Shown: positions 40,801-53,337, numbered from the stretch's first letter. The stretch: DNA of 64,000 nt from Drosophila persimilis (GCF_003286085.1 NW_020825288.1:10726001-10790000); one strand, 5' to 3'. The notes: a model not told the origin generated them from the sequence alone. Made by a program: numbers and translations.

Positions 40801-43660
40801 ATGTACAAGCGTCTTGAAGTATCTTCAATTGACACCTTCTTCAATCAGCAACCTCGTTGCGCATACGCACCTTATGCTGCTTGCACATGCCTGACTCTGT
40901 CTCTGTCTCTGCCTCACACTGACTGGCTGACTGTCTGACTGTCTGACTGAGCAAAAAACCAAACGGTGTCTGCCCCGTCAATTTGTGGCAATTTAAAATT
41001 CATTTGACGTCGCAAGTCCTTGACACCCTTCTGTGCATTATTTTAATTACCAAAAGCAAAAAGCAAAAAAGCAGCAGCGCCGCACGATAACCAAATTCCA
41101 GCAGGGCAGTCCCAGCAATTTGTCATCCCGTTGCGGGGCCCCCGGAGGAGCTGCCAAGTGAGGGGCAAGTGGGGGATAGGCCCCGTTTGAGATGGTCGAT
41201 GGGTGATTGGTGGATGGGTGATGGCTGGGGATGGCTGTTTCTGCTGGTTGATATTTATGCTATTTATGCATGTGCGCGCATGCTTCATTACGAATCCGCT
41301 AAAACTGTCACAATCGCTGAGCTCTGAGCATTTGTCAAACTGACAGCAGCTCTGCGCAAAAGCTCAGCGCACAGATTGCGCACTTTTGCGCTTAATCTTG
41401 ACGCCCAGAAGAAGAGAGCGGCAGTCGCAGTCGCGCACGCGCACGCGCACTCGCAGAGCTGAGCTTTTGACTGTTGGCTGCTGAGCGCTGCTTGAGTAAT
41501 GCCCGCTTAGCACGCACCTCCGGATCACACAATCCCCCGAGAAGCGATCATATTTCATGTGTCAATAAACGAGCACTTGGGCCGAGCCAAGCCACGCCAA
41601 AGCCAAGCCTTAGATGCGGGCCATGTTTATTGTTGCGCTCTGGGCTAAACTGTAATGATATTTTCATTAACTTGGCCTTTGCCAAAAAAGCAAAAAGCTA
41701 ACAGCAGCACACAAAATAGAGACCCCGACCGACCACGCAAACAATTGAAGTTGAAATTGAATTTTTCGTGAATTTTAGCGCTGATTTGAAGTTCAGGTAA
41801 TCTCTGGCCATTGAGTGGCTATCCGCGAGCGTCAATAATGCCGCCAATTATTGCCAGAGCAAACATTGAGTATTTGCACAAGGCGTCCTTGTCCTTGGCC
41901 CTGAGAAAACTGAGACTCAAAACTGTGATATCACTGTGCTCGCTGCAGGCTTCGACTTGGGGAGAGAGCGGTCATGTTCCCCCCAGTCCCAGTCCCAGTC
42001 CCAGCCCCAGCCCCTGCTTTCGAGTATTTCTCTAATTTTTTGACAAACTTATTATGCACTCAGCGGGATATGCCCGTACAAATTGGTAAAGTTAATTTCA
42101 ATAAAAAGCCGTCACTCTGTCCCGTCCTGTCGTGTGTATGGCCTTTGGCATCGCCTGTCAGCCGCGTCTGTCAGTCATCCGCTGTACCGTACTGGAAAAG
42201 CCTGGAAAAGCCGCCCAAAAAGAGCCAACGCATGCAGTAATGTTACCGTTGCCCATCGGCCTGACTCATGAAGCGGCCACGGCCCGCTGTCATTTTAGCC
42301 ATTTGCGTTGTCAGTCGTTGGCCATATACGAATGCACAAGGAGTGTACAAAGGATTTGTCCGTGGCCCAGGGGGCTTTGATTAATTGCCGACTTAGAGCC
42401 AAAGCGAAGCCATTCTCGTTAGGACCAAAAAAACCAAAAGACCGAAACCGAAGCCCAAACCAAAGCCAAAACCAAAACCAAAGCTGACGTGTGTGGCGTT
42501 GGCGTGAATCACTTGAGCCAAAAGGTCAGGCCAACAAGGTTGAAGAAATGCAAACTGCAAAATTAATTGCCAAGTTGTGTCTGGGAAATGCGGAAATTAA
42601 TTGGACGAGTAACCGAAAACGAACAGAGGGACTGACTCTGCAACAAAGTTTGTGGCGCAACAAATTGGCAACAAATTCGGCTGGCAGCAGAAGCAGAAGC
42701 AGGAGCAGCAGCAGAAGCAGTGTGCTGCGGAGTGTAACCCCTCAATAAATGGCCAAAATGGTAGGAGAAAAGCGTTTAGCTTCTGCGCATTTTTGCGTGA
42801 AGAGAGCCGGAGAGAGACACAAAGAGACAAAGCGGGAGAAAGAGAGCCATTACCACGCAATGCAGTCAGTCAGGTGGGGTGGGGGAAGGAGGCGGACTAG
42901 CGGGCTGGCTAGCTGGCAATCTGGGGGTTAAAAGGTTAATGGGCAACATTAATAGACATCGTACAAGGCAATCGTACTGACCGGTTCGAAGGCCCCGAAA
43001 AAAACAAAAACACTGCACAGATCCCAGTACCATTCGCAGTCCCCCGGCTCCATCTCCGTCTCCGTCTCTGGATAGAGAGTGCCAGAGGCAGAGCTTTAAT
43101 GTCGCCTTGATTGCCTGGCCCCGTGGCCAGAAAACTTTCCTCCAATCTGGGCATCAAAACGAATGCGTATTTAAATCTATCGAATTTTTCATTTTTCTTC
43201 CCCCATTCCCCATCCCCCATCATGATCATGATGAAAAGCGAAACTCTTTCACTTCAGTAATGCACTTATGAAAAGCCCAATAGACAATTGCGGCAATTTG
43301 TATGCACTCTGCTGATTGGCCATGCATATGATTGACTTATTGATTGCCCGATCGATTGATCGATTGATTGATCGATTGCTAAAGTGACAAACTGGCTGAC
43401 AGTAAGCGCTGGAGCGAGGCTCCGACGCGGCCTCAATTAGCTAAGCTGACAGTCGCTGGCTGGCGGGCACTCAACGGTTCAGTTCATAGAACTTTGCTAC
43501 CGTTATTCGTATCTATATATAGTATCTGATATATCGGCGACAGCCACAAACACACCCAGCTATAGCCTGTATGCTAATTATAAGTATGCCAAATCAGGGG
43601 TCTAGACTTCATAAATAATCGCCAATCGAAGGGGCAACGTGTACGTGTACGTGCCACGCA

Positions 43661-43672
43661 TGCGCATGCGCA
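43661..43672. promoter_or_regulatory. Perfect NRF-1/Erect wing type palindrome
   Basis: TGCGCATGCGCA is the full palindromic consensus bound by NRF-1 and its Drosophila relative Erect wing. A 12-bp match is not expected by chance in a window this size, but the flank is alternating purine-pyrimidine (CACGCATGCGCATGCGCA), which raises the chance. No promoter was identified next to it. Confidence 0.35.
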
Positions 43673-44167
43673 AAGGCAGCCTCGTACTCTCATGCGAGTA
43701 TGCATATCGATTTATTTGTGTGTATGCAGTCAACTTAATGCACTGACAAATATTTACGATGTCAAATGCATTGCAAAAACACAAACAAAAACAAAAACAA
43801 AAACAAAGCCCCCGTCTCCATCTCTTTCGCTCTTTCTGTTGAGCCATAAATCACGGGTTAAACATGCGAGAAAATCCACTCGAGGCTCGAGAAATGTTCG
43901 CTGTTTTGTTTTCAGTTTTCAGTTTTCTGTTTCTGGCTTTGCTTTTGCTTTGTACCAAAAATAGTCCATGTCTGGGGGCACAGCCTACCTACTTAACTTT
44001 TTAATTTATGCGTAAGTCTGGATTTAGTAGCTTTTCAATATTAATTTCGTACTCTTTATGACAACAGAGCAACACAGCCAACAACAGGCAACAACAGGCA
44101 TCGCAGGCGCAGGCCCATAAATCACAATAACACAAATAAAGCACAGCACAAGGCATATACATAAGTG

Positions 44168-44190
44168 GATATATATATATATATATATGT
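44168..44190. repeat. (AT)n microsatellite
   Basis: About eleven AT units. Confidence 0.85.
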
Positions 44191-46283
44191 ATATATCTAT
44201 ACCGCATTCGGATTTATGGGGGAAAAAAACAAGAGACAGAGGCTTTGGGGCAGAGTCCCATCGGTGTGGCATATTTGAAATTTATGTTTTCCGATGTCGC
44301 TTCTTTTTATGATCGTTTTTTATCCGAGATTAAATTCATACGAAGGGGTATACTGGACGATGATAGGAGAGCAAAAGCAAAAGGGGATCGTATCCCTTTA
44401 GTCCGTATGAAAAGCATAAGTGTTCTACAGCAAGAAGTGTCTACATCTTGTAATTCCCAGATTTTGCAGGTATCCTCAAGTAGCACCTTTCTTTTGCAAC
44501 CCCTTTGGAAGTCTACAGGGTATTTCCAAGTCTTTCAGGCCTAACCCTCTCGCCATCGTTGCACCTGATCCATCTTCATCGGATATTCATTAAACACATC
44601 CCACAGTTTTCTGGGCCTAAACTATTTGACAAATCGTTTGGTAGCCCGTCTGCTGGCAGCTTCTTTGGTAATAGGGGACGCACCAGATGTGTAATGTGAT
44701 CCCCGCCAGCGACAAATAGGGCCAGTCCGAAAGTCCGGGAGTCCGACAGTCCGACAGTCAGCCAACAGTCCCACAGCTGGTAGTGAAATTTAACTAGCGG
44801 CTTTCGGGGCTTAATTGTATGACGTCGGGCCATCAACAGATCGGACAGCGCCGAAGATTTGCGAACAAATCCTATTAGAGCTGCCCGAAAAAGAGTGCCG
44901 CAGGAGGGTGTTGGAAGGCGGCTTGGGCAAACACACAAATTTAATAAATAAAATAAAATGGAAAATAATCATAAATACAAAGAGCGCGCAGCTGTGCCAC
45001 AAGCTGCCACAATAGCCGGCCCGTAAGTGGCAAAGATCGCGAGACGCGACCCGGCCACAGTCCCAGTCCCAGTCCCAGACCATGGCACATGGCTGGCAGG
45101 GGGGCAGGCAGGCAGACAGGCAGCCATTTGGGAGCTGGATGTGAGGCTCATAATGGAGCCTGGCTCTTGGTTTTTTTTCTGCTGTTTGTTGCCTTTGTCT
45201 TTTGGCCTTTTCTGCGTGGGGGCGTGTGTAATTTGACATCTTCATGAAATAATTAAAATTATTTATTGTTAATTTATTTTCACTCTGGCCCCACAATAGA
45301 TAAAGTGAATGATAAGTCGGGCTCGGGATCGGGATCGAGTGTGTGTGCATTAAACAATTGAAATTAATTTGTCAAAGATTTGACAAGAGGCGTGGCCAAA
45401 GCACACAAAAGGCAGGCCTGGCCCGGCAGTGAAAGGAATTTTCCCAAGTTGCAACTTTCACGGCACGCAAAAAGCTTTTAGCCGGGTCGCCCGCCAGCAA
45501 GGATAAGGTCAACCCCAATGGCCAATAAGGTAGCAGTTAGTCGAGTTCCGAACCAGCCCAAGTGCCTCTCAGCCGCATGCCACAAATTAATCAACAATGC
45601 GCGGCAGTGGGCGGCATATGGAATTCGCGGATTTGGCTACCTGCTGTCGAGAGTGCCCTGCGGCAGGCTGCATCTCTCGAATGCAATTAAATGCAGTTTG
45701 CCGTTTGCAGCACGGCGCGGCAGTTAATCATGCATCGACAGCTTGCCACACGGCCCGGTGCCAGTGCCGGTGCCAGTGCCAGTGGCTGCCCCAAACATTT
45801 TGGCGGTCACTTAGAAGTGGATGCCGGCCGGGACAGGGCAGCAGCAGCAGCTGGGAAAGTGTGGCGCGAAAAGCAGTTGGCAATTAAAACACGTTGCAAC
45901 CATGACGCACAGATGGCGCGTTGCAGGCTCTGGGCTTTGGTTTCTGCGTCTGCGTCTGCTTCTCCGTGTGGCTTGTGGCTTGTGATGTGCGCAGCGAATC
46001 GGCTTTCAGCGGCGGAGCTCCAGCTCCAGCTCCATCATGGTCCGGACTCCGGACAGACAGCGAGACAGAGAGCGCCAGCGCAGGAATGAGGAAGCGTTTT
46101 GGCTGAAAGGCCCGAGACGCGTCGAGAAATGTGGTTAATTGATTTTTGTCTGCTACTCTCGCGCTGGGGCGAACAGTACAGCAGTACAGCAGAACAGCAA
46201 TACAGTACCCCCATCCCCTTTTTGTTGTAGTTGTAATTGTAATTAATTTGCTTGTCTCTCGTTTTGTTGCAGAATAACACTCC

Positions 46284-46325
46284 ATGGCCATACGACAATG
46301 TCCAATGCTCGCGAGCTGGCATTGA
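46284..46325 (+). other. Short uORF overlapping the 46298 start
   Basis: ATG at 46284 (context CTCCATGG) opens a 13-codon frame that ends TGA at 46325, overlapping the main start in another frame. It matters only if 46298 is the real initiation codon. If this exon is internal coding sequence, the uORF means nothing. Confidence 0.3.
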
Positions 46326-47639
46326 TCGAGAAATGGGCTGACATTGCCACACCGGCGACGCCGACGCGGCCGACTCTATCGCCGACTTCGCCGCGATCCA
46401 TTGTCAAGTTCTGCTGCTGTCCGCAGCGGAGGCGCTACGATCTGAGGCAGCCGAAGAGCATCAGCGGCAGCAAAAATACGCTGCATGCCAGAAATATATT
46501 CGTTGATAACGATTTTACCTATATTGATGATGTGGCACGCCACGATGTAGCGGCGGCGACGACGGCCAAGCGACGCCAAGATTGCCACACCGATTACGAT
46601 TGCCACAACTACGATAACTACGATAGCTACGATACCTGCGATAATGGTAATGGTAATGGTAATGACGACGATGCCAATGATATCGCTGACAACAATGCTG
46701 GCCAGAGAAACGACGGAAATGTGGCGCTGATATTAATGAATCAACGAAATCTGTCCGAACAATGGCGGCAGGACCACAAAGGCAACAGCAACAGCCACAG
46801 CAGCAGCGATCTATCTGCAGCAACTAAAACTTGCGCTGTCACAAAGAGCCCGCAGAGTGGCAATGAGCAGCAGCAGCAGCAGCAGCAACGACAACCAACC
46901 CAAAGACTTAGCAATAGCTTGCAACAGCAACAGCAACACCAACAACAATTGCAACAACAATTGCAGCAACATAGCAATAAGGAAAATACACTAAGCTACG
47001 ACAACAACAACAAGCCGCGCTGTAATTATTGTAAATTACCCGACACCGCCGACGTGCCCCAAACGAACAGCACTACCAATACCAATACCAATACCAACAG
47101 CAACAGCAACAACTCGAAAATTGATTCACCGAAGTCGTCGAAGAATAAAATGACAATTACGACAGCAACACCAACAGCAAAACTATCTGCAACAGCAACA
47201 GCAACAGACCTAGCTGCCACAGCCTGCGAGTGTGGGCTGACAACAACAGCGGCAGCAGCAGCAGCAGCAGAAGAGTTTGTGGGTGCTGCCACAGAAGTGC
47301 TGTGCAACGATAAAGCAACATTGCCAGCAGCAACAACAAGCGCAACAGCAACAGCAACAACAGCAACAGCAACAACAGCAACACCTAAGCCCCGCATTGC
47401 AGCGCGTCCGACCACGCCCAGCCGCCTCAAGACTGTGATCAAAACGACAATGGTGAAGCGTAGTCCTAGCCATGACTCAACGCAGGCCATGCCGACGCCG
47501 ACAACACATGTGCAGCCAAACAGCTGCAACAACAACAACAAAAGTAACGGCAGCAACATCTGCAACAGCAACAACATCGCCCATGACGAGCCCAGACGTT
47601 CGGTTAGGGAGCGCATCGCCGCCTTTGCGGCAGGAAATG
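46298..47639 (+). CDS. First visible coding exon of the low-complexity protein
   Basis: The exon follows a clear acceptor (CTCTCGTTTTGTTGCAG ending at 46272), so another exon lies upstream. ATG at 46298 has context GACAATG. The frame is also open back to the acceptor (ITLHGHTT before the Met), so this exon may be internal and the true start further upstream. If the intron is retained, the frame runs 61 more codons to TAA at 47822. Confidence 0.7.
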
Positions 47640-50600
47640 GTAAGTTTCGAGCTCTCCCGCTTAATCAGCTTTGTGCAACTAAGTCGCATTGTCGCCAGAG
47701 ATCGCCTGGGCGGATATGTTGCACATTCGAGTACTCGTACCCGTACTCGTGGGAAAAATCAGCCCCGGCCAGGCCCACAGTCATTAGGCTAGTTAATAGC
47801 GCTTGTTATTCTTATTGTTATTAATTGATCTGCACCATAGAGTGTCAAAGGGGTGTATCCCGGGAATATCCCGCGGACTGATGACAGAACTCCGCCAAGT
47901 CAACGAAGGTCAATGGAGGAGAGCTGGCGGCCAGCTCAGATCCTCGTCATGTCCGGTTATGAGAGATAAGTGTTTGCCGATGGAGTCAGCTAAGAGGCAA
48001 AATACATAAATAAAACACAAAATGAACTTAACGAAGTTTTAGATACCCTAACAGATTCATGGTTCCTAAGATAGTGATAGACCCCTTAGCTAAGAAACAA
48101 ATGAAACTCAGGGATTCTTGATCTTTGGATGAACTATCTTCAAGTTCATGCAAATTATTCTCCTGTGCAAACCGTAATACCTTCTGAAAGGGTGTACAAA
48201 ATTGATCGAAATTAAATATAAAATGCCAGAGAATGAATCGCAGCCAGGCATCTGAATCATTTGAGTCCGTACCTCTGGGCAAAGGCAATCACTTAAAGCT
48301 AAGTAAAACCAATTAAAGGCAATTTCTGATGTTATTAAAATACTTGAAGATCAGTGAAAAACATCGAATAAAAAGGAAAACATGTTTGTGTAGGAAATGT
48401 ATTTCTGTATATAAATATTCGAGTAGAAATGTCAGGGCGGCTGTTAAGGGCGTGTGCATATTTTTTGTGTGTTTGTGTTCCTCCGACGCGACTGCAATTT
48501 TGAATGAATTATGCATGACATGGAGCCTTGGATTTCCGTTAACATGACACACTCACATTGGCACACCTCTGTGTGGCATGAGGCAGACACTCACACGCCC
48601 GTAGAGTCGAAGTCGAATCTATTACAAATCAATTAAATGCCGCAATGTTTAATAAAAAGCCACTTAAGGCCGCATAAAAAACTTCTCTAGAAAGTGTCTC
48701 TGTCTCCGGCCCCACGGAATTTGTGGTTAATAATAAATAAAGGAGGAAACTAAAAAACTATTATTATTAATGCGTCGCCGCATAGGTCGGGCAATTGGAA
48801 AAGTCGTAAAAGTCTCATGCCGCCACGAGGGAGCTGCAACCAAAAAGAGAGAGAAAAAATTGATTGCCATTTGGGTGCAGCTCTACGCTCCACGCTCCAC
48901 ACTCCACACGCACTTGCAGGCTGCAGGCTGCGGCCCCGAAAAAAAGAAAAAAAACACTCCCCGGTCAGCTTTGTCACCAACTGTGTGCGTGGAGTGCACT
49001 CCATTTGATTCCAGACACGCCCCTTGCTTGAGTGCCACCCGCAGGCGGCGGTTGTGCAGCAGAGATTTGCACAAAAGGCAGAAAGCACAAAACACAAAAC
49101 AGAAAGAGGAACAGGAAACACGTACACACAGAGCCATCGCCATCAACATCGCCATCGACGTCATGAGTGCGTATTATATCATTTTGATAGGCAAATGAGG
49201 CTTGAAAGCCGCCAGAGTCCCAGAGTCAGAGTCAGAGTCTCAGAGATCTCCAGGCCCTGCCCTTTTGTGGGATGACGTGAAATGGAGCTAAACACATTGC
49301 AGAATAGGCAGTGGGGGGGAAGGTAGAAGGAAGGTGAGGTCTGAGCTACAGAAGGCGGCGTCTCGGGGCGCCTCTGATCTGTGTTGATCAGCATGACGAA
49401 GACGTTGTCCCGAGCCGACACACGTCAGCTCAGGGGACCAGCTCAAAGATCTCAACAGAATGCCCTGCTAATCGTCTTGCGTGTCCAGCCATTCCATTTG
49501 GCCCCGGCCCCAGTCCCAGCCCCATCTCCGCTCCCTTCTCCATCCGCGACAGCTTCTGCTGTGCTGTTCTGTGCTCACCTCTGCCTCCTATTTACTTATT
49601 TAGCCTGGTCCGCCGTGCTGGCTGTTGATATAAGCCCAGCTGCCCAGAGAGTTGCATTGAGGTAGGTCTCGGCAGAAGGCGGCCGGCCTGCAATTTGCAA
49701 GCAAATATTGGCCAAGACTTTCTATGAGAGCTTTTCACTGTGCACGAGTATGCGTCAGACAACCCTCGCAATCTCAAGTGGGGAACTGTATCTGTATCTG
49801 TCTCTGTAGTTGTGTACTCCTCCCCTCCCTTCGGTGACACTTCTCTCTCGCCAGCCCAGTCATTCGCAATCGGCAATTAATCACGTTGAGGTGACCTCAG
49901 CGAGCGAATCAATCAGCCTCAAAAAACACACTCACGCACATACACACACTTACAGACTGATCAGAGTGGGACGTGGGACGGACAGTGGCCATTTAGCAGC
50001 GGACACACCCCAGCAAACAATTTTATTCCAAGCAAATAAGCAAACTACTTACGTACGAATGTTTTTTATTTTGTTTGGTTTTCTCGCTCTCTCTCTGCTT
50101 TTCGGGGTTTGTCTCTGAATAAAGAACTTTTGGTCAAGTCAATCATCAAATAGAACAAAGGCCGCCTAACTTATTTCCGTCCCCGGCTACCCCTTTTACC
50201 CCTGCTTTCCTGCTAATTAGTTGGCCAAATGAAAGCTAAATTGGCTTAAATGAAAACAACACACAGCGGGACAGTAAAAACACGAAAGCCCGAAGCCTTT
50301 GATACGCTTGCAGGTCCATTCTTTCTATGATAGCTATAAGAAGGAGTATTCCCAAATACAAATATCCTTTCATGACCTTCTATGACAGTTTCAAAAAAGA
50401 GTTTTCCTAAATCAAATAACACTCTCCAAGGGTATTAAAGAGGAAGGGAAGAAAGACCTCCCATGAACTTTCAACGCGTCTCCGACACGGTGGTGGTGGT
50501 GTCCCTATAGCCAAATGTACCGTTAGCTTTGCACAATTGAAATGCAGCCAAAATGGCAGAAGAAGACAACTTTGGAGCCGAGTGTGGGCCTGGGTCTCGG

Positions 50601-53337
50601 TTTCGATCTGGCCAGGCCTGGCCTGGCGGCCTGCCAATCGCCTCAAAACGATCAATTGCCGGGGCAGCGTAGCGCTCTCTCAACCCACCCTCTGACACTG
50701 CTCTCTGCCCCCGCCCCTGCCTCTGCCTCCGCCAGAGACCCCCACAAAATGTTGCCAACTGTCTGTCTTTCTGTCTATCTGTCTGGCTGTTTGGTCTGTC
50801 TCTGAGGCCCTCCGTCTTCGTCTCACTGACTCGTTTGCACTGCTGATTTACGAGCTCGCCACGGGCCGTTGTGTAACGCATGCGATTCAGAATTTTTAAA
50901 TGCCAACGTCTCTGACCAGCAGAAGCAGACTCGGAGTCAGAGTTGGATTTGGATTTGGAGTTGAAGTCGGAGCTGGAATGACAGAGAGAGAGAGAGAGAG
51001 AGAGAGAGTGCCTGGCGTAGAGACCCCTTGCTGTTGGCTCTTGCCTTTGCCTGTCGCCAAGTCCAAGTCGCGACAGCAGCAGCCGCGACAGCGACGGTGG
51101 CGGCGACATTTTAATCAAAAAACTCAATCGAACGCACGCATGCGCCATAAAAAATACAAAAAAATACAAAACAGAAATAAAATCGTACCTATAAAATCAA
51201 CAACAGCCAGCGGACACAGAAAACTCTTTAACCGTTTCACTTGCCCCAGAAGCACAGACAGAAGACAGGGGGCGGGGGTAGCGATACGAGTATTCGTATA
51301 TAGACCCAGAGCCAGAGACATGCCGGCCGGCATTCGATTTCCAAATTCTTGTCTTTGACAAAAGTTCATATAACCTTTCGCCCCTATGCGAATTTCAAAT
51401 CGATTTACTGTGCATTGAGGCCCAGACATGTGGGCTGCAGGGGGGATTATGCTAAGCGATGAGGATAAGAACTGCAAGAAGGAGTCCATTATTTCTGGAG
51501 AGAGGGCTTTGGTGTTTGCAGTACCTGAAGGAGTACTTCGGGTGTGGGAAGAGCGCTCCATCGGTGTATTTATAGATCTGTGAACTTTTGCTTAGTCAAT
51601 AACAATTAGTTGACACATAAAAGTGAGCATTCAATCCCCGTTTCCGTTCTGAATCAACCGAAAAAGACAAACGACTGACATTCTACGACCATCCGTTTGA
51701 CATATGTATGTATTTCCGACTGCTGCTCCATTCGAGCAGCCCATCGACAGGCACATAAATCTGCGGCGACACACATTTGTGGGGCGTGATTCCAGCAGCT
51801 CCCCACATACGAGTATAATAGAATTGAAGATAAATAATTGGAGCCATTCCAGGGCATGGTTAAGTAGTGTGAGCCATAAATTCGAATATGTAAATAATTG
51901 CAGGCCATTTTTTTGCGCCAGTCCGAAATTAATTAAAGCCACAGAGCCACAGAGCCACAGTGCCACATTGCCACAGATGCCGAATAAAAGACTGGAGTCG
52001 GCACCATGTACGGGACGGGCCGGGCCGGTACGGGGAACATTGCAAAATTTATGACAATTTAAATGGCACACATTTGGCGGACAATTTGAGGCGATTAGCG
52101 CAGAAATTTTCGCGCATTTGGCTTAAGCACAGTCGCACAGTGGCCCAACCCCGAAATCCAGGCAGCAGCCACATGTTGCAGCGTGTTTTCGTTGCATTTC
52201 GGTTGAAATTTTTAATTTTCATTTTTCACACAGGCGACAAAGCCATTGGGAAATTATGAATATGTTGTGTATGTTCACGGGTCTGGCTGGGTGCGCCTTT
52301 GCGGCATGTTGCAGACAGCGACAATGACAACTTTATGCGACTCTTGGCTGAGAAAAATATACGTTTGGCTGAAATTAAACATATCCTCTCTACTGTACTC
52401 TCTTTTGTTTGCAGAGTCGCCACGGCAGATTGGTGGAGCCCCGGCGGCGCGGCATCATGACAAAGTCAAGAAGTTAACTCAAATGCAGTGCAATGGAAAT
52501 GGCAATGGCAATACAAATCAAAACAACATGACAAGCGATGTGAAAAGTGCAATTAGCAGTGGCAGCCACAACCAGAGCCAGAGCCAGAGCCAAAGCCAGA
52601 GCAGCAGCAACAACAGGAACCTCCAACATCAAACGCTTATCAACGGCAAGGCGACGACGCCGCCGGCAACGGCAACAGCAACAGCAACAGCAGGAGGAGT
52701 AAGAGAAGATGCAACAACAGGAGGAGAAGGAGCAGCCAGTGGTGCAACAGAGGGAGCAGCAAAAAGTGCAACACAAGAAGGAGCTGGAGGAGGTAGTACA
52801 ACGTCAGGCCGCACGTCGGCTATCGCCACTGACGCGACGCGCTACAAATCGGGATTAAGTGATGCGGCGGCCAGCGGAGGAGACGTTGATGGCAAGACGA
52901 TGGCCGCAACTTCATCTGCCACATCAGCAGCCACATCCACAGCCACAGCCACAGCCACAGCCACATCCACATTTGTGCCAGCTGCTGCAAGCGTTTTTAG
53001 CACCGGTTGTGCAACCATGCCTCGCACTCGCCAATACGGAAGCAGTGCCACAGCCGCAGCCGCAGCAACAGCAGCAGCCACAGCCACAACAGGAGCAACT
53101 CCATCCAACACCATGACAGCTGATAAGAAATTCTTAAGCCAGGCGGCGCCCGTTGCCACACTGGCCTCCACGGGTAACACTTTGCATCAGGGGCATCATA
53201 AGCTGCAATTTGTCGATAAGGCCGAGTCCAAATTGGCCGCATTGGACAATCTGGACTTGGCGCACAGTCTCGACCTGATGGATGTGGATGGCGATGATCC
53301 GTATGGGGCATTGCAGGAATATCTGGAGCGTGTCAAG
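46298..53337 (+). CDS. Large low-complexity protein, two exons seen, 3' part missing
   Basis: I do not recognise this gene. Exon 46298-47639 ends AATG|GTAAGT and joins exon 52415-53337 after TTTGTTTGCAG. The split codon becomes Glu, giving ...FAAGN-ESPRQIGG and 755 codons without a stop. The second exon leaves through GTCAAG|GTGAGTG in phase 0, so the protein continues, but no next exon could be placed. The first 60 residues are ordinary sequence (start MSNARELALIEKWADIATP, then a KFCCCPQRRR cluster). An Asn/Asp-Tyr repeat, polyglutamine from about residue 191, a CNYCKLP motif and Thr/Ala/Ser tracts follow. A constrained-looking block SVRERIAAFAAGN spans the junction. The last 70 residues (LDNLDLAHSLDLMDVDG, DDPYGALQEYLERVK) are acidic/leucine-rich and look conserved. 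No enzyme domain is visible. A scaffold or adaptor role would be a guess. Confidence 0.7.
48040..48200 (-). repeat. Dispersed TACCC-type repeat, diverged copy
   Basis: On the minus strand it opens TACACCCTTTCAGAAGGTAT, then TACGGTTTG, and closes TTAGGGTATCTAAAACTTCG, the same ends as the copy at 27,890. The 86-codon minus ORF at 48028-48288 is this repeat and not a gene. Confidence 0.45.
50285..50437 (-). repeat. Dispersed TACCC-type repeat with 55-bp internal duplication
   Basis: On the minus strand it opens AATACCCTTGGAGAGTGTTA. Inside, segments starting TTCTATGA at 50323 and 50378 (plus) are diverged copies offset by 55 bp. Confidence 0.35.
50983..51008. repeat. (GA)n array, possible GAGA-factor site
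   Basis: Thirteen AG units in the large intron. GAGA factor (Trl) binds such arrays. Similar arrays lie at 29,013-29,034 and 31,171-31,189. Confidence 0.85.
52415..53337 (+). CDS. Second visible coding exon of the low-complexity protein
   Basis: The acceptor is TTTTGTTTGCAG at 52414 and the donor AAG|GTGAGT at 53337. The frame is fixed by the phase left by exon 1. It begins ESPRQIGGAPAARHHDKVKKL. Then come NGNGNGN, SQSQSQSQSQ, AT-rich and Gly/Ala-rich repeats (including a TATATATAT run of residues). The final unique block, from about DKKFLSQAAP to EYLERVK, is free of repeats and is the best part for a similarity search. Confidence 0.7.

Larger units (their letters stand above)
27202..46272. 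other. Non-coding stretch upstream of the low-complexity gene
   Basis: No supportable gene was seen. It carries several diverged dispersed repeats (27,890-28,150 and 34,640-34,880), GA arrays (29,013-29,034; 31,171-31,189), a C14 run (32,206-32,219), and TCC, CTG and TA arrays. A perfect NRF-1/Erect-wing type palindrome lies at 43,661-43,672. An upstream exon of the gene at 46,273 must lie somewhere to the left, but no unique candidate stood out. Confidence 0.45.
47640..52414 (+). other. 4.8-kb intron of the low-complexity gene
   Basis: The borders are GTAAGT and TTTGCAG. It holds a diverged dispersed TACCC repeat on the minus strand (about 48,040-48,200), another at about 50,285-50,437 with a 55-bp internal duplication, and a GA microsatellite (50,983-51,008). 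Several chance ORFs occur. I see no nested gene that I can support. Confidence 0.6.

Noticed and set aside
47026..47616. 196-codon minus-strand ORF
   Set aside because: It is the antisense of the CAA/CAG-rich coding exon and codes only Leu/Val/Ala runs.
48028..48288. 86-codon minus-strand ORF
   Set aside because: It coincides with a diverged dispersed TACCC repeat.
50471..51169. 232-codon minus-strand ORF in the large intron
   Set aside because: It is Ser/Leu and Gln/Arg runs from the GA and CAG arrays, with no domain or splice evidence.
51428..51583. 51-codon plus-strand ORF (segment GERALVFAVPEGVLRVWEERS)
   Set aside because: It looks coding-like, but an equally good antisense frame covers it. 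A TATAAATA on the minus strand lies at its end, and there is no independent support. ORFs of this size are common by chance.
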